The translations under genes were made by a program, and so were the position numbers. A stretch of 6,000 nt of DNA from Bordetella parapertussis. Lineage in GTDB: Bacteria > Pseudomonadota > Gammaproteobacteria > Burkholderiales > SG8-39. Where the stretch lies: positions 1 through 6,000 of the forward strand of contig CAMBSA010000134.1 of assembly GCA_945869935.1 (NCBI GenBank). The letters are read 5' to 3'. Below the pieces are notes generated by a model, which had not been told where the DNA came from, ran no database searches, and saw only the letters and a list, made by a program, of their open reading frames with translations. Shown piece by piece: positions 1 through 5,580 of this stretch; position 1 is the first letter of the stretch, and each line of letters opens with the position of its first letter.

Positions 1-10
1 AGCCACTATC

Positions 11-47
11 TCGCGGCTCCGTGCCCTTTGAGGGGATAGAGCCGCGG
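11..47. repeat. Compound hairpin, 8-bp perfect outer stem
   Basis: CGCGGCTC at 12-19 is exactly complementary to GAGCCGCG at 39-46, and T11/G47 can add a wobble pair. Inside it CCCT (24-27) pairs with AGGG (31-34) around a 3-base loop. No T-run follows on the + strand, so it does not look like an ordinary intrinsic terminator in that direction. It could be the end of an upstream transcript's structure or part of a larger structured element with the hairpins at 57-82 and 87-201. The pairing is read directly from the sequence; the role is unknown. Confidence 0.5.
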
Positions 48-56
48 TACTGAGTA

Positions 57-82
57 GGGGCGCCAGTGCGCGTCAGCGCCCC
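57..82. repeat. GC-rich hairpin, 7-bp perfect stem
   Basis: GGGGCGC (57-63) is the exact reverse complement of GCGCCCC (76-82), with a 12-base loop. It lies ten bases after the hairpin at 11-47. No U-tract follows on either side, so a terminator role is not supported. Function unknown. Confidence 0.45.
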
Positions 83-86
83 GCCA

Positions 87-201
87 GCAAATAGCCCACT
101 AAAAAGACGTCAATGTGGCCGTTTTATGGGGTTCTGAGGCGAGTCCTCCAACACGGCGTGTTGCCCCTCGAGTTGGCCAACCCCTAGTCGCGGCTATTTG
201 C
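87..201. repeat. 115-bp element bounded by a 10-bp perfect inverted repeat, with nested stems
   Basis: GCAAATAGCC (87-96) and GGCTATTTGC (192-201) are exact reverse complements 95 bases apart. Further in, ACTA (98-101) pairs with TAGT (185-188) and GGGGTT (128-133) pairs with AACCCC (179-184). Local hairpins lie inside: GAGG/CCTC (136-139 with 145-148) and CAACA/TGTTG (149-153 with 159-163). GTTGGCCAAC (172-181) is a palindrome. The nested arrangement could be a structured RNA on either strand, or a small palindromic or terminal-inverted-repeat DNA element. No transposase, target duplication or known RNA family was recognised. Pairings are seen directly; significance and role are inference. 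Confidence 0.45.
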
Positions 202-243
202 AGATGAACCGCATTTGTTAGGGCGGATACCGCGCTGTTTTTG

Positions 244-249
244 TATAAG
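244..249 (+). promoter_or_regulatory. Possible -10 element upstream of the small gene
   Basis: TATAAG matches the sigma-70 -10 consensus at five of six positions and lies about 32 bases before the ATG at 282, which leaves room for the Shine-Dalgarno sequence. No good -35 box sits at 16-18 bases; the nearest TTG-containing match (TTGTTA, 215-220) is too far away. A tentative call. Confidence 0.25.
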
Positions 250-270
250 TGGTAGTAGACAACTATATTT

Positions 271-275
271 AGGAG
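271..275 (+). promoter_or_regulatory. Ribosome binding site of the small gene
   Basis: AGGAG lies 6 bases upstream of the ATG at 282. This is near-ideal Shine-Dalgarno sequence and spacing, and it is the main reason to accept this short reading frame and this start. Confidence 0.7.
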
Positions 276-281
276 CGTCAA

Positions 282-539
282 ATGAATTCAGGAATACGAA
301 ACAGAAGCACAACAGAGCGGCAGGTTGCCGAGTTCGCCTTGCTGCTCCACGATTCGGCGGATGCCCTACTCGAGGGGGTGGCGAAGCTAAACATGAGCTC
401 CTACTTCAACGATAAGGTCCAGCGCACGGCAAGCAAGCTCAGAAAACAGGCTGTCGGTCTGGGCTACGCCCTCTACGAGCCCGACGAGAAGGCCTTCGTG
501 TCCTTGGAGGCGACGTTAAAGAAATTGAAGGCTATGTAG
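282..539 (+). CDS. Small hypothetical protein, 85 aa
   Basis: I do not recognise this protein. It starts with ATG after a textbook AGGAG and ends with TAG at 537-539, followed by a strong intrinsic terminator. This makes it a plausible free-standing transcription unit. The 85-residue product has no cysteine, no signal peptide and no membrane segment, so it is probably cytosolic. It is charged and mostly helix-compatible: the N-terminal half contains a run with heptad-like hydrophobics (FALLLHDSADALLEGVAKL, about residues 19-37), the middle is basic (around KVQRTASKLRK, residues 46-56), and the C-terminal tail is Lys/Leu-rich. By eye its codons look less GC-biased than the operon downstream, which could mean accessory or recently acquired DNA. 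No partner gene is adjacent, and there is no clear sign of a toxin, antitoxin or DNA-binding motif. Coding status is moderately sure; function unknown. Confidence 0.6.
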   Translation: MNSGIRNRSTTERQVAEFALLLHDSADALLEGVAKLNMSSYFNDKVQRTASKLRKQAVGLGYALYEPDEKAFVSLEATLKKLKAM

Positions 540-564
540 CCTGTTTGTTTAGGAGGAGCACCCC

Positions 565-628
565 CACCGCGCGCGCCCACCCCAAAGCCGCGGCTTTGCT
601 AAGAAGGGTGGGAGGCGGTGAGCTTTTT
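565..628 (+). terminator. Strong intrinsic terminator after the small gene
   Basis: A long imperfect hairpin is built from three consecutive stems. CACCGC (565-570) pairs with GCGGTG (615-620), CCCACCC (576-582) pairs with GGGTGGG (606-612), and AAAGCCG (584-590) pairs with CGGCTTT (591-597) as a 14-base palindrome that can also fold within the loop. The hairpin is followed by AGC and a five-T run at 624-628. It starts 25 bases after the stop codon at 539, so it should end the small gene's transcript and insulate the downstream operon. The stem is unusually long and layered for a simple terminator. Confidence 0.75.
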
Positions 629-740
629 GGCTTGTATCTCTGAAAACGAAGTCGCACGCTGACGCTGCCATCGCGTGGCGCTGAATGGCTTGGTGTACTG
701 CTGCGCTACTATCACCGCAAGGCGGCTTGAGTGTCTCGTC

Positions 741-769
741 GGGGCGGAGCGGGGCGGGGCAGTGTGGGG
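741..769 (+). other. Potential G-quadruplex: four GGGG runs in 29 bases
   Basis: GGGG runs lie at 741-744, 751-754, 756-759 and 766-769, separated by loops of 6, 1 and 6 bases. This satisfies the standard intramolecular G-quadruplex pattern with four-tetrad runs. The following bases (770-781) stay G/T-rich. It lies on the strand that would be the operon's non-template (RNA-like) strand, about 250 bases before the first gene. The motif is seen directly; folding and any regulatory role are inference. Confidence 0.6.
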
Positions 770-889
770 TGGTGTGGTGTGCTGTAGATCGCGAGGTTCA
801 CCATTGTGCTCGCTCGCTCCGGCGGGGCCAGCGCCTACCGTGCGCGCCCAAACGGCCTACAATCGGCATTCACGGGAATAGCAACGCTG

Positions 890-917
890 TTGGTTTTTCG
901 AGAATTGATGGTACGAT
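890..917 (+). promoter_or_regulatory. Possible sigma-70-type promoter of the transporter/catabolic operon
   Basis: TTGGTT (890-895) and TACGAT (912-917) are separated by 16 bases and match the -35 and -10 consensus at three and four of six positions. Transcription would start near 924, giving a leader of about 95 bases before the ATG at 1018. The match is weak; TACAAT at 858-863 is an alternative -10 without a recognisable -35. No operator could be assigned. Confidence 0.25.
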
Positions 918-1004
918 GTTTGTTGCTCAATAAGATGAAAAAACCTATCGGCGTCGTCTCGCTACTGCAGTCCATTCCGACAGCGACCCCTCACGCTTGC
1001 TTTG

Positions 1005-1010
1005 AAAGGA
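1005..1010 (+). promoter_or_regulatory. Ribosome binding site of the binding-protein gene
   Basis: AAAGGA ends 7 bases before the ATG at 1018. It is a good Shine-Dalgarno sequence and fixes the start of the first operon gene, which also gives a complete signal peptide. Confidence 0.7.
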
Positions 1011-1017
1011 AAACACC

Positions 1018-1854
1018 ATGCAAAGGCGTAATTTTCTAAGTTTTGCTTCTGCCGCCACCGTCGGAGCACTGATTCCTGGTCAGGCTCGCGCGCAGGCAGT
1101 CACCATTGCGCAGATCAAGGCCGCCGGTGAACTCAAGATCGGCTGCGAGGCAGCCTATGTCCCGTTCACTTATCGCGATGCCGGCAAGATCGTCGGTTAC
1201 GACGTGGAGCTCGCGGAGCTTTTCTGCAAGAGCCTTGGCGTGAAGCCGAATTTCATCGACACCGCTTGGGCCGGGGTGATTCCGTCACTCTTCGCGAAGA
1301 AGTTCGATATCATCATGAGCGCGATGAGCTACACCAAGGAGCGCCTAGAGCGCGTTGCGTTCAGCATTCCCTATGCTGAAGCCTCGCAAGCCATGCTGGT
1401 GCGCGCGGCCGACGCCGGAACCATCAAGGCGACAAAGGACCTGAACGGCCGCGTGCTGGCGGTCAAGCTTGGCTCGCCCGGTCAGGTGCTGCAGGAAAAA
1501 ATGCTCGCTGCGTTGAAGGCGGCCGGCGGGCCGGGGTTCAAGGAACTGAAAGTGTTCGACGATCATCCGTCGGCATATGTGGCGCTTGCGCAAAACCGCG
1601 TGGATGCGGTGCTCAACACCATGCCCACTCTGGCGATGGTGCTCAAGGACGCGCCGGGGAAATATGCGATCGTCAAGAGCATCGGGGCGGACAACTGGGC
1701 CGGAATTGCGGTTCGCAAGGAAGACCCGGAGATCGTGTCTTTCCTCAACGGCGAACTCACCCGCCTCAAGGCCGACGGTACACTCGCCAGAATGCAGGAA
1801 AAGTGGTTTGGGTTCCGCATGACGCTGGCGGACAAGATCCCGTCCTTCTCGTAG
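1018..1854 (+). CDS. Periplasmic substrate-binding protein of a polar-amino-acid-type ABC importer (SBP_bac_3 family)
   Basis: This protein captures a small solute in the periplasm and delivers it to the permease encoded next. It has 278 residues, normal for the family. Residues 1-25 are an export signal with a twin-arginine-like RRNFLSF (3-9), a hydrophobic stretch and ARA before probable cleavage after Ala25. The mature part shows family landmarks: YVPFTY (47-52), GYDVEL (60-65), the segment leading to TKERLERVAFS with the ligand-carboxylate-type Arg109, and the late VDAVLNT segment (195-201). In HisJ and GlnH the last segment carries an Asp (HisJ D161, GlnH D157) that binds the ligand's alpha-amino group; here the aligned residue is Thr201. 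The ligand may therefore lack a free alpha-amino group. Family and role are secure; the ligand is unknown. It is followed 15 bases later by the permease gene. Confidence 0.93.
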   Translation: MQRRNFLSFASAATVGALIPGQARAQAVTIAQIKAAGELKIGCEAAYVPFTYRDAGKIVGYDVELAELFCKSLGVKPNFIDTAWAGVIPSLFAKKFDIIMSAMSYTKERLERVAFSIPYAEASQAMLVRAADAGTIKATKDLNGRVLAVKLGSPGQVLQEKMLAALKAAGGPGFKELKVFDDHPSAYVALAQNRVDAVLNTMPTLAMVLKDAPGKYAIVKSIGADNWAGIAVRKEDPEIVSFLNGELTRLKADGTLARMQEKWFGFRMTLADKIPSFS

Positions 1855-1869
1855 AAGGAAGCCGCTTCG

Positions 1870-2523
1870 ATGGTGTTCGATTGGGGGCTGGTCGAAAAAT
1901 CGATCCCGCTGCTGGCGACGGGGTTGGTGATGACCTTGAAGATCTGTGCGCTGGCGATCGTGTTCGGCACGATCCTCGGCGCGCTGCTCGGTCTTGCCTC
2001 GCTCTCTCGTCTGGCGCCGGTGCGGTGGACTGTTATCGGGTATGTGGATTTCATCCGAGGCACCCCACTGCTGATCCAGATCTTTCTCGTGTATTTTGCG
2101 CTTCCGGTAGTGGGCATCAACCTGCCCGAATTCTGGGCTGGGGTGATCGCGCTGTCGTTGAACGCCGCCGGGTTCATCGCCGAGATCGTGCGCGCCGGGG
2201 TAGGCTCGATCGAGAAAGGCCAGGCCGAGGCTGCGCGCTCGATCGGTATGCGCCATGCGCAGATTCTGTTCTACATTCTCTTGCCGCAATCGTTGCGCGC
2301 GGTGGTGCCGCCGACCACCAACGAACTCATCACGCTGGTGAAAGGGTCGGCGTTGCTTTCGGTGATCTCCGTGTACGAGCTCACGCGCGCGGGCCAGGCG
2401 ATCATCGCGGTACATTTCGCGCCGCTGGAGATCTTCCTGCTGATTGCGATTTTCTACTATGTCACCATCTCGTTTCTCGCCTGGCTGTCGCGCTGGCTTG
2501 AGCGCCGGTTGCCGGTGTGGTGA
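1870..2523 (+). CDS. ABC transporter permease, HisM/GlnP type
   Basis: This is the inner-membrane channel subunit of the importer. It has 217 residues, typical for the family. Hydrophobic segments lie near residues 14-43, 66-82, 88-104, 131-147 and 186-205. RGTPLLIQ (63-70) is a characteristic family signature after the first long segment. The cytoplasmic EAA loop, which docks on the ATPase, is well formed: [11 protein letters not shown] (117-127) followed by an ILLPQ-like end (136-140). The ATG at 1870 is preceded by GAAGGA (1854-1859), which overlaps the last base of the upstream stop. Only one permease gene is present, so the channel is probably a homodimer, as in GlnP-type systems. Its TGA stop overlaps the likely ATG of the ATPase by one base (TGATG), which indicates translational coupling. 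Confidence 0.94.
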   Translation: MVFDWGLVEKSIPLLATGLVMTLKICALAIVFGTILGALLGLASLSRLAPVRWTVIGYVDFIRGTPLLIQIFLVYFALPVVGINLPEFWAGVIALSLNAAGFIAEIVRAGVGSIEKGQAEAARSIGMRHAQILFYILLPQSLRAVVPPTTNELITLVKGSALLSVISVYELTRAGQAIIAVHFAPLEIFLLIAIFYYVTISFLAWLSRWLERRLPVW

Positions 2524-3299
2524 TGGGCGATGCTGCGATGAACGAGTCCGCGGTCATTGCCGCCGAAGGATTGACCAAGGCTTATGCCGGACGCACCGTG
2601 CTGGCCGGGGCTTCAATAGCGATCCAGGAGGGCGAGACGGTAGTCATCATCGGGCCCTCTGGGTCCGGCAAGACCACGTTCCTGCGCTGCCTGAACTATC
2701 TTGAAACGCCGGATGCCGGCACCGTACGCTTGCGCGGCGTGCCGGTGGGCGCCGATCGGCACGGGCGCCTGCTGCCGGAAGCCGAAATCGCGAAGCAGCG
2801 CAGCCGGATCGGTTTCGTGTTCCAGCGCTTCAACCTGTTTGCGCACCTGACCGCGCAAGATAATGTGGCCATAGGGCCGCGCCGCGTTCTCGGCCTGTCC
2901 GTCGAGGAGGCGCACCAGCGCGCGAGGGAGGAACTCGCCCGCGTCCACCTCGAAGACCATGCCGACAAGCGGCCGAGCCAGCTCTCGGGCGGCCAGCAGC
3001 AACGGGTGGCGATCGCGAGAGCCCTGGCGATGCGCCCGGAGATCATCCTGTTCGACGAGCCGACTTCGGCGCTCGACCCGGAACTTGTCGGTGAAGTCCT
3101 CGACGTGATGCGCGAGCTTGCGCTGGGGGGCATGACGCTGGCGGCCGTGACTCATGAGATGCGCTTCGCGCGCGCGGTCGCCGATCGTGTGATCTTCATG
3201 GATGCCGGCTCGGTTGTCGAGGAAGGCACCCCCAATGAGATTTTCGATGCGCCGCGCGAAGAGCGAACCCGTAAATTCCTGGCCCACCTGCATGAGTAG
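2523..3299 (+). CDS. ABC transporter ATP-binding protein, HisP/GlnQ type
   Basis: This subunit hydrolyses ATP to drive import, bound to the cytoplasmic face of the permease. All catalytic motifs are intact, numbered from the ATG at 2523 (258 residues): Walker A GPSGSGKT (44-51, Lys50), Q-loop Gln101 in VFQRFNLF, signature LSGGQQQR (154-161), Walker B ILFDEP with Asp178 and Glu179, and switch His211 in VTHEM. The HisP-like insertion before the Q-loop ([19 protein letters not shown]) supports the polar-amino-acid subfamily. Start choice is ambiguous: ATG 2523 shares one base with the permease stop, GTG 2517 lies inside the permease gene, and ATG 2538 would shorten the N-terminus by five residues. 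None has a strong Shine-Dalgarno sequence, so coupling from the permease fits best. The next gene starts 24 bases after the stop. Confidence 0.94.
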   Translation: MGDAAMNESAVIAAEGLTKAYAGRTVLAGASIAIQEGETVVIIGPSGSGKTTFLRCLNYLETPDAGTVRLRGVPVGADRHGRLLPEAEIAKQRSRIGFVFQRFNLFAHLTAQDNVAIGPRRVLGLSVEEAHQRAREELARVHLEDHADKRPSQLSGGQQQRVAIARALAMRPEIILFDEPTSALDPELVGEVLDVMRELALGGMTLAAVTHEMRFARAVADRVIFMDAGSVVEEGTPNEIFDAPREERTRKFLAHLHE

Positions 3300-3323
3300 C
3301 CGCCACACGGAAACGCCGCCGAC

Positions 3324-4661
3324 ATGAATCTCGACCTCCTGCTCAAAGGCGCCACGCTGGTCACCTGCGACGCCGCTGATCGCGTAATCCGCGGGGGCGC
3401 GATCGGCATCTCGGGTGGCCGCTTCGCCTACGTAGGTCCGGCGGCCGAGCTGGCGCCCGACACTGTGGCGAGGCGCACCTTGGACCTTGCAGGGCGCGTG
3501 ATCACGCCCGGCTTGGTCAACGTGCATACCCATGCGATTCTCAGCATGGTGCGAGGGGTGGCCGAAGACCTGGGCTTTGCGCCAGCCTATACGCCGGGTA
3601 TCCCGCACGGTCACGATGTCACACCCGAGGAGGCAATCGCGCTCTCACGCCTGGGTGCGCTTGAAGCGCTGTTGTTTGGCTCCACGCTAATCAACGATAC
3701 CTATGTGCACGCAGATGTCACCACCGGCGCGATGGCAGAACTCGGATTGCGCGTCTGGAACTGCGGGCGCATCCACGATGCCGATTTCTCCCTGATTGGC
3801 GACGGCCGTTGGGAGCACCAGACCGCGATCGGAGAAAAAACCCTCGGTGAAGCGCTTGCGCTTGCCGACCTCTGGCACGGCAAGCTCGACGGGCGCACCG
3901 GGGTGCAGCTCGCCGCGCACGCGCCCGACACCTGCTCGGACGATTTCTTGGTCCAGATTCGCAAGGCGGCCGAATCGCGCGGCCTGCGGGTCAACACGCA
4001 CCTTTCGCAGAGCCGCACGGAGGTCGAGCAGATTCGGCGCCGCTCGAACAAGACGCCCGCCGAACTGCTGGAGGACGTCGGGCTGCTGAACGACCGGCTG
4101 ACCGCCGCGCATTGCATCTTCGTTACCGACAGCGACATCGCCCGGTGCGGTGCGGCGGGCATCAATGTGGCGCATATCCCCAAAGGAAACGCCACGGGCG
4201 GCACGATCGCACCGATCGGAAAACTGCGCGCGGCCGGGGCTCGGCTCGCTCTGGGGACGGACAACATGCATGCCGACCTGGTCGAGGTGATGCGCTGGGC
4301 GCTTGCCATGGGCCGCGTGCAGGAGGGACGGGTGAGCGACGCGTGGCAGCCGGGCGATGTGTTGCGCGCCGCAACGATGGGCGGCGCGCACGCGATGGGG
4401 CTCGCGGAGGAGATCGGATCGATCGAAGTCGGCAAGAGGGCCGACCTGGTGGCGTTCGATTTCCGCCGCCCGCACCTGGTGCCCGACGTGAACCCGGTCG
4501 GCACGCTCGTGCACACGGGCCAGGGGAGGGACGTGGAACTGGTCCTGGTCGATGGCCGCGTCGTGGTCGAAGACGGCCGGCCGACGCTCGTCAAGATGGA
4601 AACCATCCTCGCCGAAGCGCAGCACGCCGCCGATGCGCTCTGGCAGCGCGCCGGCGCGTAA
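3324..4661 (+). CDS. Metal-dependent amidohydrolase, ATZ/TRZ / S-adenosylhomocysteine-deaminase-like
   Basis: A cytosolic TIM-barrel hydrolase of the amidohydrolase superfamily, 445 residues, usual for the group. It should hydrolyse a ring or exocyclic C-N bond of a nitrogen compound, probably the one imported by the upstream ABC system. Visible metal-site residues are HTH (His68, His70) in PGLVNVHTH, His226 in THLSQS, and Asp313 in LGTDNMHAD; the strand-6 His is His263 in TAAHC. The usual beta-sandwich flanks are present at both ends (DLLLKGATLVTCD and GKRADLVAFD). It departs from deaminases at two places: the HxAE motif with its catalytic Glu is HLSQ here (Gln229), and the common HNPxSN segment is HIPKGNATGG (His284 onward). 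I think this marks a distinct subgroup rather than a broken enzyme. No strong Shine-Dalgarno sequence precedes the ATG. It could be annotated cytosine deaminase or chlorohydrolase, but the substrate is not determined. Confidence 0.88.
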   Translation: MNLDLLLKGATLVTCDAADRVIRGGAIGISGGRFAYVGPAAELAPDTVARRTLDLAGRVITPGLVNVHTHAILSMVRGVAEDLGFAPAYTPGIPHGHDVTPEEAIALSRLGALEALLFGSTLINDTYVHADVTTGAMAELGLRVWNCGRIHDADFSLIGDGRWEHQTAIGEKTLGEALALADLWHGKLDGRTGVQLAAHAPDTCSDDFLVQIRKAAESRGLRVNTHLSQSRTEVEQIRRRSNKTPAELLEDVGLLNDRLTAAHCIFVTDSDIARCGAAGINVAHIPKGNATGGTIAPIGKLRAAGARLALGTDNMHADLVEVMRWALAMGRVQEGRVSDAWQPGDVLRAATMGGAHAMGLAEEIGSIEVGKRADLVAFDFRRPHLVPDVNPVGTLVHTGQGRDVELVLVDGRVVVEDGRPTLVKMETILAEAQHAADALWQRAGA

Positions 4662-4678
4662 AGCGGCACAATCGAGCC

Positions 4679-5569
4679 ATGACCCGGGACCTGCGCGGCT
4701 TCGCCGGCCAATACCCTGAAGTGCGTTGGCCAAACGGTGCGCGGATCGCGGTTTCGATCGTGCTCAACGTGGAGGAGGGCGCCGAACTCGCGGTGTCCTC
4801 GGGTGACGAGAGAAACGAATCCGTGCACGAAGCGGTGCAGTTGGTCGAAGGTGCGCCCGACCTGTGCATGGAGAGCCACTTCGAATACGGTTCGCGCGTG
4901 GGGTATTGGCGGATCGCGAACGTGGCCGAAAGCCTTGGTGTGCCATTAACGCTAAACACGTGCGCGCGGGCCCTCGAGGCCACGCCGTGGATAGGCGCCG
5001 ACGCGGCCAAGCGCGGCTACGAGATTTGCTGCCATGGCTGGCGCTGGGAGTCCCATGCCGGCATGGAAGAAGCCAAGGAGCGCGCATTGATCGCGCGGGC
5101 AGTCGATACCGTGCGGCGGGTGCACGGCAAGGCACCGGTCGGCTGGCATACCAAGTCTTCGGCCTCGGTGAACACGCGCCGGTTGTTGGTCGAGCATGGT
5201 GGCTTTCTTTACGACAGCGACGCCTACAACGACGACGTGCCTTATTACGTGGAGGTCGGGGGCCGGCGACACCTCGTGCTGCCCTATGCGTTCGACACCA
5301 ACGACATGCGCTTTTTCGATCGCCCGGCCTTCGTGCGCGGTTCGGATTTCGCCGACTACTCCATAGCAGCGTTCGACTGGCTCTGGGCCGAAGGCGCGGA
5401 CGCGCCCAGGATGCTGTCGATCGGCCTGCACACCCGGATCATCGGTCGCCCCGCGCGCATCGGCGGGCTGGCAACGCTGATCCGCCACATGAAGCAGCGC
5501 GGCCTCGCCTGGTTTGCGACTCGCGAAGATATCGCGCGTCACTGGCTAGCTCACTGTCCGCCGCGGTAG
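4679..5569 (+). CDS. PuuE/allantoinase-like hydrolase, polysaccharide-deacetylase fold
   Basis: The product has 296 residues and resembles PuuE-type proteins, which use the polysaccharide-deacetylase (NodB) fold to open the ring of allantoin or a related cyclic amide rather than deacetylate sugars. Supporting landmarks are RWPNGARIAVSIVLNVEEGAE near the N-terminus (PuuE relatives have a similar NYEEGGE), ESHFEYGSRVGYWRI, HGWRWESH (119-126), NTRRLLVEHGGFLYDSD, and LPYAFDTNDMRF. The classic deacetylase TFDD metal motif is replaced by the EEG segment (Glu32, Glu33), as is normal for the PuuE branch. The frame is open upstream into the amidohydrolase gene, but homology begins right after ATG 4679, 17 bases past the upstream stop, so that start is chosen despite a weak Shine-Dalgarno sequence. 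No signal peptide, so cytosolic. It probably acts in the same pathway as the flanking amidohydrolase and racemase. Exact substrate not determined. Confidence 0.87.
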   Translation: MTRDLRGFAGQYPEVRWPNGARIAVSIVLNVEEGAELAVSSGDERNESVHEAVQLVEGAPDLCMESHFEYGSRVGYWRIANVAESLGVPLTLNTCARALEATPWIGADAAKRGYEICCHGWRWESHAGMEEAKERALIARAVDTVRRVHGKAPVGWHTKSSASVNTRRLLVEHGGFLYDSDAYNDDVPYYVEVGGRRHLVLPYAFDTNDMRFFDRPAFVRGSDFADYSIAAFDWLWAEGADAPRMLSIGLHTRIIGRPARIGGLATLIRHMKQRGLAWFATREDIARHWLAHCPPR

Positions 5570-5580
5570 GTGGAAAGACC

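Larger units (their letters stand above)
629..1017. other. Intergenic region and operon leader with no convincing gene
   Basis: These 389 bases separate the terminator from the ABC transporter operon. Open frames here lack Shine-Dalgarno sequences and have composition-driven translations (Cys/Gly/Arg-rich), so I do not call them genes. Contents are a G-run cluster at 741-769, a possible promoter near 890-917, and a purine-rich Shine-Dalgarno sequence just before 1018. A short imperfect palindrome, CAAC-N3-GTTG, lies at 882-892. No regulator gene is encoded here, so the operon's regulator would have to be elsewhere. Confidence 0.55.

Noticed and set aside
128..184. tRNA-like fold (GGGGTT/AACCCC acceptor-like stem with two inner hairpins)
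   Set aside because: Only 57 bases, no T-arm GTTCRA motif, no proper anticodon loop, and acceptor stem too short.
87..224. Integron attC site, suggested by the inverted repeats and GTTAGGG at 217-223 beside a small gene
   Set aside because: The core sequence fails the GTTRRRY consensus at the last base and no matching RYYYAAC inverse core sits at the other end of the inverted repeat.
223..242. GCGG-ATA-CCGC hairpin followed by a five-T run as an intrinsic terminator
   Set aside because: The stem is only four base pairs and the T-run is offset by four bases, too weak to call.
675..933. Plus-strand open frames across the G-rich intergenic region
   Set aside because: No Shine-Dalgarno sequence, and Cys/Gly/Arg-biased products that merely reflect the G-runs.
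935..1039. Possible 34-codon leader frame (starting MKKPIGVV) overlapping the start of the binding-protein gene
   Set aside because: It lacks a ribosome binding site, and shows no attenuator hairpins or codon runs that would indicate a regulatory leader peptide. Overlap appears accidental.
1345..2415. Long minus-strand open frame (356 codons) opposite the binding protein and permease genes
   Set aside because: Its translation is rich in Arg/His/Gln with no recognisable domain, and the plus strand carries two clear family members across the same bases. It is a shadow frame of GC-rich coding DNA.
4112..4678. Upstream extension of the PuuE-like reading frame into the amidohydrolase gene
   Set aside because: The extension is Arg/Gly-rich and out of frame with a clearly real gene; family similarity begins right after the ATG at 4679.
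3701..4879. Long minus-strand open frame (392 codons) opposite the amidohydrolase and PuuE-like genes
   Set aside because: Low-complexity Ser/Arg/Ala-rich translation with no domain; it spans the junction of two real plus-strand genes.
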